Shown: piece by piece, positions 1 to 8,484 of the stretch
Numbering within the stretch: the first letter of the stretch is position 1
Layout of the letters: every line of letters starts with the position of its first letter
Assembly: GCF_004135585.1 (NCBI RefSeq)
Contig: NZ_CP035501.1
Location: 248,001-312,000, forward strand
From: Sphingosinicella sp. BN140058
GTDB lineage: Bacteria > Pseudomonadota > Alphaproteobacteria > Sphingomonadales > Sphingomonadaceae
DNA length: 64,000 nucleotides
Direction: 5' to 3'
Position numbers and translations under genes: made by a program
Notes under the pieces: generated by a model
Database searches by the model: none
Told to the model about the DNA's origin: nothing
What the model saw: the letters and a program-made list of their open reading frames with translations, nothing else

Positions 1-2
1 AC

Positions 3-122
3 TATCTGCGCGACAACCCCGGTCTGCGGCATCTTCGCACGGACAGCCTGACCCACAAGGCTCTGGCGCAGAGTTTCGCCTGCGTCGTGCCGCCCAAGAA
101 GAAGCCTGCGAAGTGGCGCTGA
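3..122 (+). CDS. C-terminal end of an unidentified protein (cut by window start)
   Basis: An open frame enters from the left edge and ends in TGA at 120-122. About 39 residues are visible, with a basic tail ending PKKKPAKWR. It converges with the hydrolase that stops at 129, which leaves only 6 bp between the two stop codons; this is typical of the tight packing here. Nothing in the fragment identifies a family. Upstream sequence would be needed to name it. Confidence 0.45.
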   Translation, partial: YLRDNPGLRHLRTDSLTHKALAQSFACVVPPKKKPAKWR

Positions 123-128
123 GCGCGG

Positions 129-1097
129 TCAGAGACGCTTGCGCCGGATCGTCCAGGCGACATCCTTGCACAGGCCGCAGGCCGGCCCGGTGAACATGCT
201 GCGCCCCTTGCCGCTGCCTTTGAGCTGCCAGTCGAGCCAGCCAATCGCGACATCGGCATAGGGGCCGCCATCGGGATCGGTAAAGAAGGTGCCGCCATGG
301 CCGACCGGCAACCAGGCGAACAGCGCGGGGACGTGGTCGATCTTCTCGAAATCGTCGAGCGCGTTGGCATAAGCGATGTCGGCGGGGCCGCCGTTCACGT
401 AGGCGATGGGGCCATGGAGCGCGCGGAGCGCCTCCTTGGTGATCGCGATCCCGCTCCGCCCGGTGGCCGGGCCACGATTGTAGACGCCGCTGTTCCAGAT
501 CATCGCGGTGCGGATGCGCGGATCAGCCGCCACCGCGATCGCCTGCAGGCCGCCGCAACTGTGACCCATCACGGCGACCTTGCCGGTGTCGAGCTTGCGG
601 CGGAGCGGGCTGCCGCGGCGGCCATTCTCCGCCACCGCCCAGTCCAGCCCTTCGAGCAGCTGCGCCGCCTGCGTTTCGTCCGCACCGCGGCCCGGACCGG
701 GCGCCCCAGGCGTTCCGACTGCCGGTGCAGGTACCGTCGTCGGGGCGGGCCGCGGCCGCATCGGCTCCTCGCGACGGGCATGGCCCACCGCGACGACGAA
801 ATAGCCGTGCGAGGCGATCTGGCGCAGGAAGCGGGCATAACCAAGACCGTTGTCGCGGCAGGCACCGTTGCCCCACAGCACGACGGGTAGCGGCTTGGCC
901 GGCATTCTCTGCGGGCGGTAGAGAGTGTGGTTCGACAGGCCGGGATCCACTTCGGCGATGGCCGGATAGGGCCCGCTTCCCGCCGCGGCACCGATGATGC
1001 CGGGCGGCAGCGGGGGCGGAGCGGCGTCGTCGGCCACCGCAGCGGACGAGACAAGCGCCAGCGCTGCGGCGCCCAGGACCCAGGCAAAGCGTTTCAC
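129..1097 (-). CDS. secreted alpha/beta hydrolase (last gene of esterase operon)
   Basis: A 322-residue alpha/beta-hydrolase with a cleavable signal peptide (residues 1-22, ending SSAAVA before DDAA). The nucleophile elbow is GHSCGG with Ser180. A late PVGHGGTF supplies the likely catalytic His. The open frame continues upstream, but the start is taken as GTG at 1097: it lies 1 bp after the TGA of the preceding tannase gene, has a GGGAGAAA ribosome site inside that gene, and begins exactly at the signal peptide. It is the last of four coupled minus-strand genes (TonB receptor, CocE, tannase, this gene), so it probably acts in the periplasm on esters or on products of the other esterases. The substrate cannot be read from sequence. 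Confidence 0.85.
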   Translation of the reverse strand: MKRFAWVLGAAALALVSSAAVADDAAPPPLPPGIIGAAAGSGPYPAIAEVDPGLSNHTLYRPQRMPAKPLPVVLWGNGACRDNGLGYARFLRQIASHGYFVVAVGHARREEPMRPRPAPTTVPAPAVGTPGAPGPGRGADETQAAQLLEGLDWAVAENGRRGSPLRRKLDTGKVAVMGHSCGGLQAIAVAADPRIRTAMIWNSGVYNRGPATGRSGIAITKEALRALHGPIAYVNGGPADIAYANALDDFEKIDHVPALFAWLPVGHGGTFFTDPDGGPYADVAIGWLDWQLKGSGKGRSMFTGPACGLCKDVAWTIRRKRL

Positions 1098-1098
1098 G

Positions 1099-2628
1099 TC
1101 AGGTTTCTCCCGTCTCGCAGAGGAAATTGGCCGCATCGTCAGTGCTGCCCTGGCCGCGATAGCGGGCACGCAGGGGCCAGGCGCAGAGCGGACGGGTGCG
1201 CACCATCCGATCACTCTCCTGCCGGGTGGCGACGATTCGTTCGGGCGCTTGCCCCTTATCCACCCAACGCTCCAGCGCCGAGAGCAGATCATGATCGGCA
1301 TCGGCGATCGGTGCATCGCCGCCTGCCCCACCGAAGCGATCCGGCCCGGCGCCGCCGATGCAATGATCGACGCCCGGCGCCATGAACAGCCGCACGCGAT
1401 CGGCCGCCGCCTTGCCGGAACGGGCGCGCACGGCGCGGTAGTAGCCAATCGTCGATTGCGGCGCCACCAGAGGATCCGACCAGCCATGATAGAGGATCAG
1501 CCTGCCACCCCGACGCAGGAACGGCCGAAGGTCCGGATCATCGGCATGGAGGTTCATCACCTCGTCGATGGCCGGCAGATCGCGGGCGATGCTGAAGCCG
1601 CGAGGATCCCAGTGCGGATCGCCATGGACTCCGTCGCCGAACAGGGCGACCGCGAGGTAAGACGGGCCGGGCGTGAACGGCTCCGGCAGCGGCGTCGGCG
1701 AGACGAGGATGCCCGGCAGCAGGCCGTCGTCGATGCGGCGTCCATTCTCGTCGTGCAACGGGGCATAAAGCCGGCGTACGGCGGCGATCTGTTCCGGGCT
1801 GAGGCATGTCTCCCAGCCGCTCTTCGCACAGGCGAGCCGTTCCGGATCGAAGCGACACAGAGTCGGATCGTCGATCACCGAATCCCGGACGCCGTCGAGA
1901 CCGTCGCATTCGATCACCGCCGCGTCCGCGACCGATTTCCAGTCGGCGGCGTCCATCAACGGTCCCCAGCGGCTGTGCTGCTGCATCTCCCACATCCGGC
2001 GCGCGCTCATCCCCGGCGTGTCGACACCGGGCGCGCCGGCAATGACGCCGTCGAAATCCTCAGGGTAGCGCTGGACCTCGGTCAGCGCTTGCCGGCCGCC
2101 GCCCGAGCAGCCGACGAAGAAGGCGTTTCGAACCGCCGCGCCGTAAACAGCGGCGATGATCGCCTTGGTCTTGACCGCGAGCAGATGATTGGCCCGGTGC
2201 GCGTAATTGGCGGCACGATCGGGGCGGCCCAGCAGCCAGTGGCGGTCGTCCGCCTTGTGACCGGTGTCGGTGCTCGCCGATGCATATCCGCGCCGGACTC
2301 CGCGGGCGAGTTCCCGGTAATTGAATGCGCCCGCCTGCCCGCCGACCCCGCCGACGAGCAGCCGCCGGTTCCAGGCATCCGCCGCCGGCAGCCACAGCTC
2401 GAAGCCGATCTCCTTCTCGATCACGCCCTCTATCCGGCAGAAGGCGATGGCGATCGGCGACGCGCCCGCGAAGGGCGGCGTCAGCGGCCGCCCAGGGCCG
2501 ACCTCGGTGGTCCGTTCGATGCGGACGTCCGGGACCCTGAGGGCCTCCACTCCGTCGCATGGCGCCGCCACCGCCGGCGCCGCGATTGCGGCGAAGGTCG
2601 CAGTCAGCGCGGCAGCAGTGAGCTTCAT
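1099..2628 (-). CDS. tannase/feruloyl esterase family protein
   Basis: A 509-residue secreted protein of the tannase family (fungal tannases and feruloyl esterases, bacterial chlorogenate/ferulate esterases). The signal peptide is residues 1-21 (ending AAPAVA). The CS-D-HC catalytic arrangement of the family is complete: Cys174-Ser175 in GCSGGG, an Asp in HGWSDPL, and His422-Cys423 in GVDHCIGG; the two Cys normally form a disulfide that joins Ser and His. It overlaps the upstream CocE gene by 4 bp (ATGA), so translation is coupled. Known relatives hydrolyse galloyl or hydroxycinnamoyl esters. The precise ester is inferred only at the class level (aromatic acid ester). Confidence 0.92.
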   Translation of the reverse strand: MKLTAAALTATFAAIAAPAVAAPCDGVEALRVPDVRIERTTEVGPGRPLTPPFAGASPIAIAFCRIEGVIEKEIGFELWLPAADAWNRRLLVGGVGGQAGAFNYRELARGVRRGYASASTDTGHKADDRHWLLGRPDRAANYAHRANHLLAVKTKAIIAAVYGAAVRNAFFVGCSGGGRQALTEVQRYPEDFDGVIAGAPGVDTPGMSARRMWEMQQHSRWGPLMDAADWKSVADAAVIECDGLDGVRDSVIDDPTLCRFDPERLACAKSGWETCLSPEQIAAVRRLYAPLHDENGRRIDDGLLPGILVSPTPLPEPFTPGPSYLAVALFGDGVHGDPHWDPRGFSIARDLPAIDEVMNLHADDPDLRPFLRRGGRLILYHGWSDPLVAPQSTIGYYRAVRARSGKAAADRVRLFMAPGVDHCIGGAGPDRFGGAGGDAPIADADHDLLSALERWVDKGQAPERIVATRQESDRMVRTRPLCAWPLRARYRGQGSTDDAANFLCETGET

Positions 2629-4379
2629 CGGCGGGTGACGACCGGAAGCTTCACCACCGAGGCATGGCCAGGATCGCTGAGGATGCGGACCGTTCGGGCG
2701 AGGCCCGAGGGCTCACGGGCACGCTCGCGGTAATCCGCGCCGGTGATGGTGATCTGAAGCCGGTGCCCCGCCTTGAACACATAGGAAGCGGGCATCAGTT
2801 CGAAGACCAGACGCGCCGGCTTGCCCGGCACCAGCGGCTCGGAATCCTCCGCATCGGCGCGATGCCAGGGCACGCCCGCCGGCAAGGTCCAGGGCGCCTT
2901 CCCGAGGGCGCGAAGCGAGGCCTTGAGCCGCCCTTCGGTGACCATCCGGATGCTGCCGTCAGGCGCGACGTCTTCCAGATAGGCGAACAGGTTCGCGTCG
3001 GCCGCGTCGGCGGAGATCCACAGATCGACGACGCCGCTGCCGGTGACCTCGCTATCGGCGGCAAGCGGATCGCCGGCATAGCTGAGCCCGGCGCCAGGGA
3101 CATGGCAGGGCTGCGCGAACGGTCCGCTGCCGGCATCCTTGCAGGCGACATCGTAGCGGACCTCAAAGCGGCGTTCGCCGTGCGCCTTGCCGCCCAGGCG
3201 GCCATCCTTCCCCAGAGCGAGCGCCTGCAGACTGCCGGCCGCAGAAGGCCAGTTCGCCGCGCTTCGCCACACCCCCTCGCCGCCGGCATTCTGCGTGAAA
3301 TAGTGGATCGGCGGCTCCCGGCGGAGCCCAGTATCGATACCCTTCAGATGCTCGTCGAAGAAACGATGCGCTTCCTCCACCAGCGGGAAATCGTCATTGG
3401 AACAATGTTTCCACGGGCCGATGATGATCCGTGACCCGGGCACGTTCATGAACGCGATGAGGCCCTGATCGCGCAGCTCGTCGAGCCAACCCCCGACGAC
3501 GTAGAGCGCCACGCCGGAGCGGCGGATCTGATCGGCATAATTGGCCGAACTCCCTTCGGCCCAGAAGCGGCTCGCGACGATCGGCGAGAAGCTGTCGCGG
3601 AAGGGCATGCCCTTCCACATCTCGAACAACGGCGTCGAGCGCTGATGCTCTTCGGCGGCCTGGCGCAGCAGCGTCTTGTCCGGATCGGCATCGACCGGCT
3701 GCTGCTTCATGTCCTCCTCGACGCTGCGCGCGGGCCCGGTACCCCATTGCGCGAAGATGCCGCCGCGGCGGAAGGCATCATATTTGTGCCAGGAGAAGCA
3801 TCCGGCAAAAGCGGCTTTGAGCGCAGGCGGGCGCATCGACACCGCATGAAGGGCCGCATCGCCCGTGTTGGAGCAGCCGTAGATGCCGACCTTGCCGTCC
3901 GACCAGGGCTGCGCGGCAAGCCACTGGGTCACGTCATAGGCGTCCTGCGCCTCGTTGCGATCGTGATAGCCGCGGCGTTCGCCGAACGACTGGCCGTTGC
4001 CGCGGCGGGCGACCTGAACGACCACATAGCCGTAGTCGGTGAGCTGCGGCATCGATCGAAAGCCGCCGGCGAACGGCCCGGTGCCGTCATTGGGCTCCTG
4101 TGTCGCGCTGAGGCTGTGATGCCAGATGACCGGGAAGCGGCCGTCCACCGCCTTGCCGCCACGCGCCGGCCGCGACACGGTCATCGCCAGCCGCACCCCG
4201 TCGCGCATCGGCAGATAGAAAGTGGAGGAGACCTGCTCGGTGTAGGTCCGAGACGGCTGATAGGCGCCAAAGGCTGCGCCGGGTGCGACCGCATTCTGGG
4301 CAATCGCACCTGAAAGGAAGGGCAGCGGGCACAGAGTCGCCAACAGGGCGGCGCCCGCGACCCGCAGCAGCATCGGCAT
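2625..4379 (-). CDS. CocE/NonD family hydrolase
   Basis: A 584-residue member of the CocE/NonD (X-Pro dipeptidyl-peptidase, S15) hydrolases. It has a signal peptide (residues 1-27), an alpha/beta-hydrolase domain with nucleophile Ser170 in GCSNTG, an acid/base pair in the GGWLDEL and GPWKHCSN segments, and the C-terminal jelly-roll-like domain of the family (residues about 350-575). The start ATG shares one base with the TGA of the TonB receptor gene (TGATG), and its end overlaps tannase by 4 bp. Family members cleave esters or acyl-amino bonds. With a tannase and a TonB receptor in the same operon, an extracytoplasmic esterase role is likely. Confidence 0.88.
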   Translation of the reverse strand: MPMLLRVAGAALLATLCPLPFLSGAIAQNAVAPGAAFGAYQPSRTYTEQVSSTFYLPMRDGVRLAMTVSRPARGGKAVDGRFPVIWHHSLSATQEPNDGTGPFAGGFRSMPQLTDYGYVVVQVARRGNGQSFGERRGYHDRNEAQDAYDVTQWLAAQPWSDGKVGIYGCSNTGDAALHAVSMRPPALKAAFAGCFSWHKYDAFRRGGIFAQWGTGPARSVEEDMKQQPVDADPDKTLLRQAAEEHQRSTPLFEMWKGMPFRDSFSPIVASRFWAEGSSANYADQIRRSGVALYVVGGWLDELRDQGLIAFMNVPGSRIIIGPWKHCSNDDFPLVEEAHRFFDEHLKGIDTGLRREPPIHYFTQNAGGEGVWRSAANWPSAAGSLQALALGKDGRLGGKAHGERRFEVRYDVACKDAGSGPFAQPCHVPGAGLSYAGDPLAADSEVTGSGVVDLWISADAADANLFAYLEDVAPDGSIRMVTEGRLKASLRALGKAPWTLPAGVPWHRADAEDSEPLVPGKPARLVFELMPASYVFKAGHRLQITITGADYRERAREPSGLARTVRILSDPGHASVVKLPVVTRR

Positions 4380-7108
4380 CAGAAGGTCTTCCGAACGCTT
4401 GCCGCGAACAACCGGCCGATCGGGTCCGTGGTCGTCGCATCATAGCCGCCGCTGCCGTTCACGCTCGGCGCCAGATTGACGTAGGGCGGCCTGGTATCGA
4501 ACAGGTTGCGGACCTCGATGCCGAAGGTCATCGGCCTGGAATCGTCGCCGACCTGCCACGAGAGATTGAGATCGACGGGCGTGTAGCTCTTGACATGCTC
4601 GTTCGGCGTGATCGCAGTGTTCTTGTAGCCGTTGAGATGAGTCGCCCGGACCATTGCGGTGAAAGGGCCCTTTTCCCATCCAAGCGACGCACGTGCCTTG
4701 AAGCGCAACGGCTGGAAGATCTGGTTGAGCTGATCGACGATCGGTGCGGTCGGCGTCTGTGCCGTCTCGAATTCGGTCAGATAGGTGCCGCTGACATTCA
4801 CCCGGAAGGTGCCGGCCGAGGCGGTCGGCAGCGAATAATTGGCCTGGAAGTCGATGCCGCGGGTGACCGAGCTGCCCAGATTCTGGCTTCGGCCATCGAC
4901 GAAGACCCCGACATTGGAGGCACTGCCGCCGGGCAGCGCACCGGCCACGGGAAGCCCCTCCGCGATCAGCTCGGCCACCCTCTGTCCGGCGGCGCTGCCC
5001 TGGAGGATCAGGCCGGTACCGTCGAACTGGCTCAAACGGGTCAGCACGGCGAGATCCGACAGCAACGCGATCACCTGATTACGATAGTCGACGTTGAAAT
5101 ACGTGATCGACAGCCGCAGCCGATCGACCGGCTCGAAGTCGGCGCCGATCGACCAGGTCTCCGCCGTTTCGGGGCGCAGATCGAGATTGCCGCCCGATTG
5201 CGCGACACCGACGATCGGGGTGCCGCCGGCAGGGTTCTGATAATTCTGCACGAACAGCTGATTGCTGTTCCCGTAGATCTGGGGAAGCGTCGGCGCACGG
5301 AACGAGGTGCCGTAGCTGCCGCGCACGGTCAGCCCCTCGAACGGCGACCAGCTCACCCCGATCTTGGGGTTGGTGGTGTCGCCGACGTCGGAATAACGGT
5401 CGTAGCGGATGGCAGCGTCGATCTCGAGGCGCCGGAACCCGGCGGTCTGGTTCTCCGCGCCGAAGATGGGGATCAGAAGTTCCGCATAGCCGGAATCGAC
5501 CCGGCGATCGAAGGTCCGGAACACGACGGGCGTGCCCGGATTGCCGACGGCACGGCCGAGGTCGATGGTGAATTCCTGGCCTTCATAACCGAGCGCCGCC
5601 TTCACGTCTCCGCCGGGCAGGTGGAACAGGCTGCCGTTGAACCGCGCCTCGTAGCCGATGAAATGCCCAACGGTCGGGCTGTACGAGACCTGATTGAAGA
5701 TGCGCGCCAGCGTCTCCGGTCGGGTTCGCCCGAGGCCGTAAGGGTCGAACGCGGTGGCGGGGTCGCTGCTCGCCAGGGCCGCGTTCAGGGCAGCGTTGCC
5801 GACGCCGGTCAGCTGGACCGCATCGTCGTCGGTCTTGCCATGTCCGATCAGCGCTTCGAACTGCCATTCGTGGGGAAGCTTGATCCGCACGCCGGGCGTA
5901 ATCTGCCAGCTCTCGCCATGGCCATAGTTGAAATTGCGCGCCGCATCGTTGCGGAAATTGTAGTCGAGCGAATAGCTCGTTCCGGTGAAGCCCGGCGGCC
6001 GCACGAAGAAGGCGTTGGTCTGTGGCACGTTGAGCGTCGCGTTCGCATAGGCCGGATTGCGTTCGAATTCGCGGCGGCTGTAGAAACCGTCGGCAAACAG
6101 GGTCAGCCAGTCGGTGACTTCGAAGGTGAAGGTGCCGTTGACGCTATCATAGCTTTGCGCAGGGACCAGATCCTGGCCCTGCAGATCGTCGCAGCGATTG
6201 CTGGTGCCGGCGACGAGGCTGGAGGCGCTTGCCTGGGTCACCCCGCCTGCGGGGACCGCATAGCTCGTCCCGCCGGCGCGGATCGTGCCCGGTGCGCAGC
6301 GCGTGACGCTGTAATCGCGCCCGCCTGACGCAGTCTGGTTCGAGCGGAAGAAGCTGCGATCGTCGCCGTTGAGGTTGGTACGCTCGACATGCTCGTAGGC
6401 GATCATCGCCTGACCCCGGGCGAATTTGATGCCCGCCGCCGCGCCGAACGAATATTCGTGATAGACGCCGTCGTCGGACACGCCGGCACGGGCGAAGGCT
6501 TCTACTCCGTCCAAATTGCGCCGCGGGATCAGATTGACGACGCCTGCAACCGCGTCCGAGCCGTAGATGGCCGATGCGCCGTCGGCGACGATCTCGACCC
6601 GCTCGACGCCGAGCGTCGGCAGGATCGAGGGGTCGGTCGAGCGGCCGTTGTTCACCACGCGGTGGCCGTCGACAATGATCAGAGTGGCGTTTGGCCCGAT
6701 GCCTCTGAGGTTGATCGAGTTGCCGTAGACGATGTTGCCGGAGCCGCCGGATTGCCCGCGCGAATTCTCGCTGACGCCGAGATCGAAGACCTGGGGCAGT
6801 TCCTTGATCGCGCGGTCGATCGTCACCTGTCCGGATTGGACGATGTCTTCACGGCCCAGCAAAGTAACGGTGGAGCCGACCGGAGCGGCGCCGCGGACGC
6901 GGCTGCCCGTGATGACGATCCCGGGCTGATCGGTAACGACCTCGGCACCTGCCGGTGCGGGGCCAGCATCGTCCTGCGGCTCGGTCTGTTCGGCCGTTGC
7001 CGGATCGGCCGGACCGGCGACCTCCTGCGCAAGCGCCTGGGTCGACCCAAGTGAGACCACCAGAGCGAGAAGCGATCCACCCGTACGAAGAAGTGCGGAA
7101 ACGGCCAT
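4379..7108 (-). CDS. TonB-dependent outer-membrane receptor (first gene of esterase operon)
   Basis: A 909-residue TonB-dependent receptor. A signal peptide ends at ALAQ (about residue 27), a low-complexity acidic linker follows, then a plug domain beginning at GIVITGSRVRG (the TonB box lies in IVITGS) and a 22-strand-type barrel ending in the terminal Phe of VRKTF. The start is ATG 7108, which has a strong GGGAGG site 7 bases upstream; the 28 residues further upstream in frame are basic and lack signal character. It leads the coupled CocE-tannase-hydrolase set, so it most likely imports the ester or glycoside these enzymes process. The class resembles sphingomonad receptors with GSRVRG-type plugs rather than classical siderophore receptors. 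Confidence 0.92.
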   Translation of the reverse strand: MAVSALLRTGGSLLALVVSLGSTQALAQEVAGPADPATAEQTEPQDDAGPAPAGAEVVTDQPGIVITGSRVRGAAPVGSTVTLLGREDIVQSGQVTIDRAIKELPQVFDLGVSENSRGQSGGSGNIVYGNSINLRGIGPNATLIIVDGHRVVNNGRSTDPSILPTLGVERVEIVADGASAIYGSDAVAGVVNLIPRRNLDGVEAFARAGVSDDGVYHEYSFGAAAGIKFARGQAMIAYEHVERTNLNGDDRSFFRSNQTASGGRDYSVTRCAPGTIRAGGTSYAVPAGGVTQASASSLVAGTSNRCDDLQGQDLVPAQSYDSVNGTFTFEVTDWLTLFADGFYSRREFERNPAYANATLNVPQTNAFFVRPPGFTGTSYSLDYNFRNDAARNFNYGHGESWQITPGVRIKLPHEWQFEALIGHGKTDDDAVQLTGVGNAALNAALASSDPATAFDPYGLGRTRPETLARIFNQVSYSPTVGHFIGYEARFNGSLFHLPGGDVKAALGYEGQEFTIDLGRAVGNPGTPVVFRTFDRRVDSGYAELLIPIFGAENQTAGFRRLEIDAAIRYDRYSDVGDTTNPKIGVSWSPFEGLTVRGSYGTSFRAPTLPQIYGNSNQLFVQNYQNPAGGTPIVGVAQSGGNLDLRPETAETWSIGADFEPVDRLRLSITYFNVDYRNQVIALLSDLAVLTRLSQFDGTGLILQGSAAGQRVAELIAEGLPVAGALPGGSASNVGVFVDGRSQNLGSSVTRGIDFQANYSLPTASAGTFRVNVSGTYLTEFETAQTPTAPIVDQLNQIFQPLRFKARASLGWEKGPFTAMVRATHLNGYKNTAITPNEHVKSYTPVDLNLSWQVGDDSRPMTFGIEVRNLFDTRPPYVNLAPSVNGSGGYDATTTDPIGRLFAASVRKTF

Positions 7109-7296
7109 TGAAATCCTCCCGGCCGGTCGAGCCGGCGCGCTTCGCATTGCCGAAGGGGAGCGCGCCCGCGCATCGCGGACCGACCTGGGCATCCTCTCAC
7201 CCTTCGCCTGCCGGGCGGCGTATTCGCCGTCCCGTCGGAGCTGTCAGCCCCATCAGGTGAACGAAGTCTCGTCCAATATGGTGGATTAGGTCAACT

Positions 7297-7311
7297 GTTA
7301 TTTTCGGTAAC
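7297..7311. promoter_or_regulatory. possible operator upstream of the TonB-esterase operon
   Basis: The 224-bp gap between marR and the TonB receptor holds an A+T-richer patch with the inverted repeat GTTA-N7-TAAC. Its position about 190 bp upstream of the receptor start would suit a distal regulator site, but the arms are only 4 bp, so this is weak. No convincing -35/-10 pair for the receptor operon was found. Confidence 0.22.
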
Positions 7312-7332
7312 GTTTTGCCACCAGCCGGCCGT

Positions 7333-7815
7333 TCAATCGTGCAGGGCCGCTGCATACATGCGATCGAGCAGCTCGCTGAGCAACAGCAGCTCCGCCGGCG
7401 ACAGCTGGTGGAGAACGGCATTCTCCGTCTGCTCGAGGATTTCGAACAACTCGTCGAGATAGGCCTCGCCCGCCGGCGTCGCGCGCAGCGCATGACGTCT
7501 ACGATCCGTCTTGGAGCGCTCCCGGACCGCCCATCCGGACCGCTCCATTTCATCCACGATCGCCACCGTTACCGACTTGTCGAGGCCGATTTCACGAGAG
7601 AGTTCGTTTTGCGAGATGCCCGGATTGGCCGCGATCAGGGACAAGGAGGAAAACAGGCCGGCGCGCAGGCCGCGATCGGCGGTCGCGGCCGCAAAATCCT
7701 TGGACAATTGATTCTGCACCCGGCGCAATCGGAAGCCGACGAATTCGCCCAGTCGGCCGAGATTGAGCGCCCCCGGTCGGGGCGCGGCTGCCCGCGCTGC
7801 GTTCCTCACGTTCAT
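7333..7815 (-). CDS. MarR family transcriptional regulator
   Basis: A winged-helix MarR-type regulator of about 160 residues. The DNA-binding core is SQNELSREIGLDKSVTVA followed by the wing RSKTDRRRHALRATPAG, with the dimerisation helices on either side. The frame extends to 7896, but the -10/-35 elements assigned to marR (7864-7891) would lie inside such an extension, so a start at ATG 7815 is preferred. GTG 7809 is a good alternative because AGAGG lies 6 bases before it, whereas it abuts ATG 7815. The gene sits between the TonB-esterase operon (same strand) and the divergent TRAP/CoA-transferase operon. MarR proteins in such places usually respond to an aromatic acid or its CoA ester and repress both sides. 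Confidence 0.9.
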   Translation of the reverse strand: MNVRNAARAAAPRPGALNLGRLGEFVGFRLRRVQNQLSKDFAAATADRGLRAGLFSSLSLIAANPGISQNELSREIGLDKSVTVAIVDEMERSGWAVRERSKTDRRRHALRATPAGEAYLDELFEILEQTENAVLHQLSPAELLLLSELLDRMYAAALHD

Positions 7816-7840
7816 CCTCTCATTGGCGCCGCTGCGCAAA

Positions 7841-7867
7841 TAGTTGTCCAAACAGACGGTTGAACTA
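7841..7867. promoter_or_regulatory. inverted repeat TAGTT-N17-AACTA, candidate MarR operator
   Basis: The arms TAGTT (7841-7845) and AACTA (7863-7867) are perfect inverted repeats. They span the -35 and spacer of the plus-strand promoter and the -10 of the minus-strand promoter. A dimeric regulator bound here would block both directions. The assignment to the adjacent MarR is inferred from position. Confidence 0.45.
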
Positions 7868-7871
7868 TAAT
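7843..7871 (+). promoter_or_regulatory. sigma-70 promoter of the TRAP/CoA-transferase operon
   Basis: The -35 TTGTCC (7843-7848) and consensus -10 TATAAT (7866-7871) are separated by 17 bp, predicting transcription from about 7878. That leaves a leader of roughly 110 bases before the GTG start at 7990. This is the best canonical promoter seen in the window. Confidence 0.6.
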
Positions 7872-7891
7872 ACGAATTGGCTATTCTGCAA
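7864..7891 (-). promoter_or_regulatory. sigma-70 promoter of marR, overlapping the divergent promoter
   Basis: On the minus strand, -35 TTGCAG (7891-7886) and -10 TATAGT (7869-7864) have a 16-bp spacer. Transcription would begin near 7857, about 40 bases before ATG 7815. The two promoters share the same A+T-rich core. Confidence 0.45.
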
Positions 7892-7989
7892 ATCATACGG
7901 TCCGCTCAAGAGACTGCAACCGACGGCGCCGGCAAAAGGCGCCCGGAGAGGGAAAAGATGAGCATCCCCAGATCCTGCGAGGGTCTCGC

Positions 7990-8484
7990 GTGACCGCCGA
8001 ATCGGATCCGCCCGGCGCGCATTCGGAGGCTGCGGCCGGCCCGCTCGGCCGAACCGCCTACTGGATCGGCTCCGCCGGCCTGCTGATCGCGACCGCAGCC
8101 GATGCGATCGCCGTCGCCGGCCGCCACACCGGCTTTCACCTGCTCGGCTCGATCGAGGTCGTCCAGGCCTCCGTGGTCCTGATCGCGTCCTCCGCGATGG
8201 TTGCGGCAACCATCGTCGGCGCGCACGCTTCGGTCCACATCCTTACCGAGCGGCTGCGGCCCGGAACCGCCCGTCGCCTCGCCAGGGGTGCCGCCTTGCT
8301 CGGCACCCTGCTCTTTCTCCTGATCGCTGCCGGCTCGGCCTGGGTGGCGTCGGATCTCTGGTCCGGCTTCGAGCAGACCGAATTGCTCGGCATTCCGTTG
8401 CGGTGGCTGCGACTGCTGTGGATCGCCGCGGCGCTGCTGATCGCCATGCTGTTTCTCCGCACCGCAACGAGGCGCGCCGCATGA
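7990..8484 (+). CDS. TRAP transporter small (DctQ) membrane subunit
   Basis: A 164-residue protein with four hydrophobic segments (about residues 24-45, 58-80, 95-117 and 135-155), the topology of DctQ-family small permeases of tripartite ATP-independent periplasmic transporters. The start is GTG 7990, with GAGGG 6 bases upstream. Its last codons overlap the DctM start (ATGA). It is the first gene of the operon driven from about 7878. It works with the two following genes to import a carboxylate using the sodium or proton gradient. Confidence 0.88.
   Translation: MTAESDPPGAHSEAAAGPLGRTAYWIGSAGLLIATAADAIAVAGRHTGFHLLGSIEVVQASVVLIASSAMVAATIVGAHASVHILTERLRPGTARRLARGAALLGTLLFLLIAAGSAWVASDLWSGFEQTELLGIPLRWLRLLWIAAALLIAMLFLRTATRRAA

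Noticed and set aside
4283..6328. 681-codon frame antisense to the TonB receptor
   Set aside because: The receptor has a signal peptide, plug and C-terminal Phe; the antisense frame has no recognisable features.
7816..7896. Upstream extension of MarR to ATG 7896
   Set aside because: The candidate marR promoter lies within it, and the added residues do not resemble the family.
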